From Silene conica (lineage: Eukaryota; Streptophyta; Magnoliopsida; Caryophyllales; Caryophyllaceae), in contig CM055313.2 in NCBI GenBank assembly GCA_029255685.2, positions 53,421,579 through 53,485,578 of the forward strand: a stretch of 64,000 nucleotides of DNA, read 5' to 3'. Shown here in pieces: positions 59,663 through 64,000 of the stretch. The notes beneath the pieces were generated by a model, which was not told where the DNA came from, ran no database searches, and saw only the letters and a list, made by a program, of their open reading frames with translations. The stretch's first letter is position 1, and every line of letters starts with the position of its first letter. A program made the position numbers and the translations under genes.

Positions 59663-60945
59663 TTTAGTTTTACAGCAGTTTTAATGAACGTGTTCTACAC
59701 TGAAAGAAGATAAAACAAAACCATATAAGCAACTTATTGTTGTGATTTAAGTCTATATTAAATTGAATTTAAACTCGTAGACTCATGCATTTATATAATT
59801 GATCTCCCTCAAGAATTATATAAACGATCCCAAGACTCAATTTCCGTATATTGATAAGCCCACAGTTTGGCTAATTCCAATCGTTGGAACTCTTGGTCGA
59901 TAGATTTCCGTAAATCCTATCTATTAGTCCATCTCAGTCACTGGAATATTATCGAGTGACCATGATGTTGAGATAAAATAAATCATCTGTTCCCACTTAC
60001 CCGACGTAGAAGGGGTCATATTATGCCTACCGACGAAGAAGGGATTCATGGGAGGCTGATTTATAAAGACTAATCTCAATTTTTGGTTATACGAGGAAGA
60101 CCCCATCAACTCTTATTTATCCATATTTAAGTGAACTAAAAACTAGCATTTGCGTGAATGAATTAAATAAAGTGATGGCTTTTAAATTGACATGTGACAT
60201 CTGTATTGTCACAGAAAACTAACGCGTGACCTCTACATGAGTCAGTTTTCAGGCATGATATAGGTGGTTTGGTTTTTAGGCGGAATATGATGCAAGCTAT
60301 TATCGATGAAAGCGTAAAGATAAATGAAATAAACGTAAATAAAAGTCCTAGTGTGGCCTATCCTACCAAAATAAACATAAAACAACTTGGAATCCACCGT
60401 TGGACCCTAGAAGCTTGTCTTGATGTTCTATCTTGGTCCTTGCAGCGGGAGTGAGCATCCGGTCTCCGTCTTGTCTTTGGTCTTCACAAAATTACTAATT
60501 TAAATTACAAAAGTAATCCTAGATACATTCTAATTTAAATACAAAAGTAATTACATGGCAAAAACCCAAAACGGAGATTCAAGATCTCAAAATTACAAGC
60601 AAGATCGTGTCCCTTCATTACGGTGACACAATCTTCTAAGGCCACACTAAGTTACAACCGTTTGCAAAAATTAAATACGTTATTGAAAGCAGTCAAGGCA
60701 TTCACAAGACGATAAATAAAATGCATCAACTAAAAACAATTTATACATGACATAATACTGTTATTATGATTAATAAATTTATACCAAACCACCTTTTAAG
60801 ATTAAAATTAAGTGACTATACCGTTTTAATCACCAATTTTAACAAACATATAATCCATTATTTTAAACTGTTTTAAAACAATATGTATCAAACGAGGGTG
60901 AACCGTTTCACTAAATAATACACTATTTCCGTATATAGTATATTA
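59663..60945 (-). other. Element G leader, truncated
   Basis: Aligns with the F leader from the gag ATG back to about 33548 of F (the ATACTATATACGGAAATAGT text). It then stops, so the palindrome cluster and primer site of F have no counterpart here. Carries the shared block (59989-60082) and hairpin (59874-59890). Confidence 0.8.
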
Positions 60946-62393
60946 TTTTGCTACTACCAATGGTGGTGGCTTCGACGCAGGGACTTCCGGGGAGTGACTA
61001 TGATGAATGTGGATGTGGACCGAAAGAACACACCGAGCCGGAGGAGTGCGGAAGACCGCGAGTCTAAGAGAAGCGGGAGCGGCAAATCCACCAAGAGTCT
61101 TAGTAAGTTGAAGACGTGGGTTGCAGGCTTTGGCAAAAAGAGGAGATTCTCCAAGTAGTTTGGCCGGATTTTTTTATGGTATTTTATTTTGTTTTGTATT
61201 TTGTTAATGTTGTGTTTTGAGGCTATAAGGCCAAAATTGTGTGAGTTATTTCATGATTTGGTTGTGTAGGATTGTGTGTCGTGGTGGTTTATTTGGTTGT
61301 ATAGGTGAGCAGAACCTTGAAAGGTAAGTTGGTATGAGAACCTTGTAATGTCCACTCGATCGAGTGAACTTCGACTCGACCGAGTGGACTTGGGCAGAAA
61401 CTTCCTGGAACATTTCACTCAACTGAGTGAAATATTCAATCGGCCGACTGACAGTTCACTCTACCGAGTGGGATGCCCACTCAACCGAGTGAGGTCTATT
61501 GGACCCTAGACTTGACTTTTGACCTTTGGGTGAGATTTTTGATCTTGTAATGAGTGTTATAACAATTTGGAAGTCATAAAAGTAGAATCATATACAAGTT
61601 GCATGTCATATCATACGTGGATGAATGCGTACTTACATATAAAAACTATGCGTGGTCGTTGTATGTTGGCATATGAAACACGATAGTTGACTAGTTGATT
61701 GTATGTATGATTGTTGCATGAGACGATAAAATAATGATACGATATATGCATGATAGTTTTGGGCCGTAACATGTTTAAAAGATTAATCGTTAATCAAACT
61801 CATGAATATAAGCATATACATATACGATTAGTATATATACATGAATGAATGCATGATTGAATTGACCTTTATAATGTTTTGATAGAAACGTGATAGTCAC
61901 GTGATCTCGTATAAACATAATAACGGTGATAATTAACAAGATGAGCTGTTATAGCATGATAAATAAAGTGGACCGGTGCGAAATTTATGAGAAGCATCTG
62001 ACTCGTATGACCTATAAATAAAGGAAGTTTAACAACATTATGTTGGTAATGCGTAGTGGTTATAGTAAGTGATGTATGAGTTATATGTGTGAGTATACCG
62101 TGTCTTTATACCTTGTTGAACTTTGGGAGGAAGTTCTCTTTTAGGGGGAGTGAATGCAATATTTTGGAAATAAGAAAGGAAAGTGAGTAAGTTATTAGAC
62201 ATAGTGATAACATGTGTCTAAAGGAACGAGAGTAAGATGAGCATGAGTATGGGAAACAAGTAAGAGTATGTGTATAAGAGTAAACGAGTGCGATTGTTAG
62301 GGAGGATATAAGACTTGACTTGAATCATGGATGAGAGAATGTGGAAATTGCAAGGGAAGAGTAAGTAGGTAAACCTTAAGGGCGAGATGAGAG
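60946..62393 (+). repeat. Flank X, right copy
   Basis: Near-identical to 52320-53804 apart from a ~40-bp deletion near 61340 and a few substitutions (for example CAACATTATG against CAACGTTATG). Joined to the G leader at TTATTTTGC with little or no shared sequence. Confidence 0.9.
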
Positions 62394-63433
62394 TGTGGGG
62401 AATAAAGCATGTATTCACCCTAAACTTGCAGGATTATAATGAAAAATACAGTTGTGTTTATAGTCATAAGATTAAAAAGGATAAGAAAAAGAATTCAACC
62501 TTTGGTCCTTTGTGCTTATGGCCTAAGAACAGGAATTAAAGTAAATTCCCTCCTATAACTTGCACCCAAGACTTGATTGAGATGATGCCGCGTGTGCTAG
62601 AAAATACTCTCCAATTGCCTTGCAATATGGGGAGAGCTTTTGAGAGGTTTTAGATGTGAGATCTGAGTTTTGGGAAAAAGATGTTCTCAAAACCCTAATT
62701 GTGAGAATTATGAATTACCAGTAAGTGACAAAAGGAGAAAGACTCTCCTTTTGTATTACTTAGGTCGGCCGAATGGGTCTTGGGTAAGGGTGGGCTTTTT
62801 CCACTCTTACCTTATACCTTTGCGTGATTCGACCCGTTTAGCTTTAAGTTGTTCGCGGGTTTTATTTATAAATCGTAACATGTTATCAGATATTAATACA
62901 GTCGATATATTAATAATGGTCTGACAAAATACGATATTGTATAATTACCCAAATTAATATAACTGTTTATATTAATACGCGAATACTATATTTAATTAAA
63001 TATAACCGTTTATATTTAATTTACGAATTAATCTTGTAATCCGTATTAGCTAAAATTATTTAATCCGTATTAAATAATAATCTCAACATCTTATTGACTA
63101 ATTTATTAGTCAACACCTCTGACTAACTGTTTAGTCATATCCGGCATAAATGTGACTGTATTTTCATACCTTCACATCTCTCAAACGTGTCCTATAGGTG
63201 TGACGTATAGGGACCAGTTGATCACCGCCATCCGTATGACAATAACGTCAAACTTATCTAGCAAGCCAACCGTTATTGATAAACGTGGATCAACTGGTAA
63301 TAATACAAAAGTATGCCCTTGTGATCCTTAAAGAGATTTAATAAGTCATTGTACTTAATTCTCAAGGACACCAGCCCCAACAGTTATGGCAATGACGTTA
63401 TCACACTACATGTGGAGGACACAATCTCCAACA
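62394..63433 (-). repeat. F/G-family LTR, solo-like, flanked by GAGAG
   Basis: 1040 bp. Both sides carry GAGAG, as expected of a solo LTR at the insertion site of G, and no primer site borders it. It has the normal LTR text where the left LTR carries the pol-derived patch. Confidence 0.85.
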
Positions 63434-63562
63434 GAGAGTAACAGGAAGTCGATGAGGGAGAGAGGTAAATTTCGGGGATGAAGTTCTTTTTAAGGAGGGA
63501 AAATTGTAATACGCAATATTTGTGGGACCCGTTAGGATACATTGAGAACCGTGTGAGGGCCC
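63434..63562 (+). other. Gypsy-type purine tract and LTR start
   Basis: TTTCGGGGATGAAGTTCTTT then TAAGGAGGGAAAAT (63491-63504), followed by TGTAATACGCAATATTTG. This looks like the 3' end of a decayed Gypsy element. It is cut after 58 bases by the next LTR. Confidence 0.6.
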
Positions 63563-64000
63563 TGTGGGGAATATAACATGAATTCACCCTAAACATGAAG
63601 GATTATAACGAAATATGCATGTGTGAATAATGGTCATAAGATAATAAAAACATGAAAAGAATTACAACCTTGGGTCCTTGCTTGAATTGGCCTAAGAATA
63701 GGAATTAAAGTAAATTCCCTCCTATAACTTGCACCCAAGACTTTGTTTGAGACGATACCGCGTGTGCTAGAAAGGCTCTCCAATTGCCTTGCAATATGGG
63801 GAGAGTTTTGTGAGGTTTAGATGTGAGATCTGAGTTTTGGGAGAAGGATCCTCTCTCAAAACCCTAATTGTGAGAATTATGAATTACCAGTAACCTGACA
63901 AAAGGAGAAGTCCTCTCCTTTTGTATTACTTCGGTCGGCCGATCCATTAGGGTAAGAGTGGGCTTTCCACTCTTACCTTATTCTAATGCGTGATTCTTCC
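63563..64000 (-). repeat. Another F/G-family LTR, cut by the window end
   Basis: On + it starts TGTGGGGAATATAAC and matches the outer part of the F/G LTRs (minus orientation) with clear differences, so it is a separate insertion. Confidence 0.85.

Larger units (their letters stand above)
53805..60945 (-). mobile_element. Element G: Angela-lineage Copia retrotransposon, nearly intact coding, 5' end replaced
   Basis: Minus strand. 3' LTR at 53805-54838, purine tract, 3' UTR, full pol and gag, and leader up to 60945. There the leader stops without reaching a primer site or adjacent 5' LTR and is joined to a second copy of flank X followed by an LTR (62394-63433). GAGAG stands left of the 3' LTR (53800-53804), left of the right-hand LTR (62389-62393) and right of it (63434-63438). 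Same family as F. Confidence 0.85.

Noticed and set aside
1..64000. CRISPR array, tRNA or rRNA genes, host genes
   Set aside because: No regularly spaced repeat-spacer pattern. tRNA-like text is limited to primer-binding sites. Every long ORF belongs to a retrotransposon.

Overview
The window is plant nuclear DNA, almost certainly from a dicot, and consists almost entirely of nested LTR retrotransposons. I see no host gene, rRNA, tRNA gene or CRISPR array. The evidence is primer-binding sites complementary to plant initiator tRNA-Met and tRNA-Asp, plant-type Copia (Angela/BARE-1-like) and Gypsy (Athila-like) polyproteins, TG...CA LTRs, and exact 5-bp target-site duplications (TSDs). The species cannot be fixed from the sequence.

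Layout. The oldest layer is one Athila-like Gypsy element on the + strand. It runs from before base 1 (the 5' LTR is cut by the window edge) to the end of its 3' LTR at 51599. Four elements sit inside it. A (493-8829, minus, TSD TAGAG) splits gag. B (10690-18989, minus, TSD CCTAC) splits the reverse transcriptase. E (22100-30848, plus, TSD TTGAC) lies after pol. F (32016-48886, plus, TSD TGATC) splits the ORF downstream of pol. F is itself split in its RNase H by C (38618-46893, plus, TSD ATTAC). Right of the Athila element are about 0.7 kb of unassigned DNA, a minus-strand Angela element G (from 53805, TSD GAGAG) set in a decayed Gypsy-like flank, an almost identical second copy of that flank plus LTR (60946-63433), and the start of another F/G-type LTR cut by the window edge.

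How the parts relate. A, B and C are one non-autonomous Copia family (TR-GAG type). Each has LTRs, a tRNA-Met primer site, a 2.4-kb leader, a Gag with a zinc knuckle, a 2.4-kb tail and a polypurine tract, but no protease, integrase or reverse transcriptase. Their Gag, parts of the leader, the LTR and the 3' UTR are visibly homologous to F and G, which carry an Angela-type pol. A parasite and helper relationship is therefore plausible. E is a non-coding element (LARD-like) with 2.5-kb LTRs. The Athila pol has lost its protease and its catalytic YMDD segment. F is dead by several lesions. G is nearly intact, with one stop and one 4-bp frameshift.

The most interesting signals are RNA-structure candidates inside these elements. 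There are three tandem GNRA-loop hairpins with different but self-complementary stems in the Athila 3' UTR, a covarying hairpin and a conserved block in the Copia leaders shared by gag-only and pol-bearing families, and a probable small intron at the end of the gag-only Gag. Other notable items are clusters of TCGA-core palindromes, two cases of shifted LTR boundaries, and a puzzling duplication around G that is either a rearrangement or an assembly artefact.
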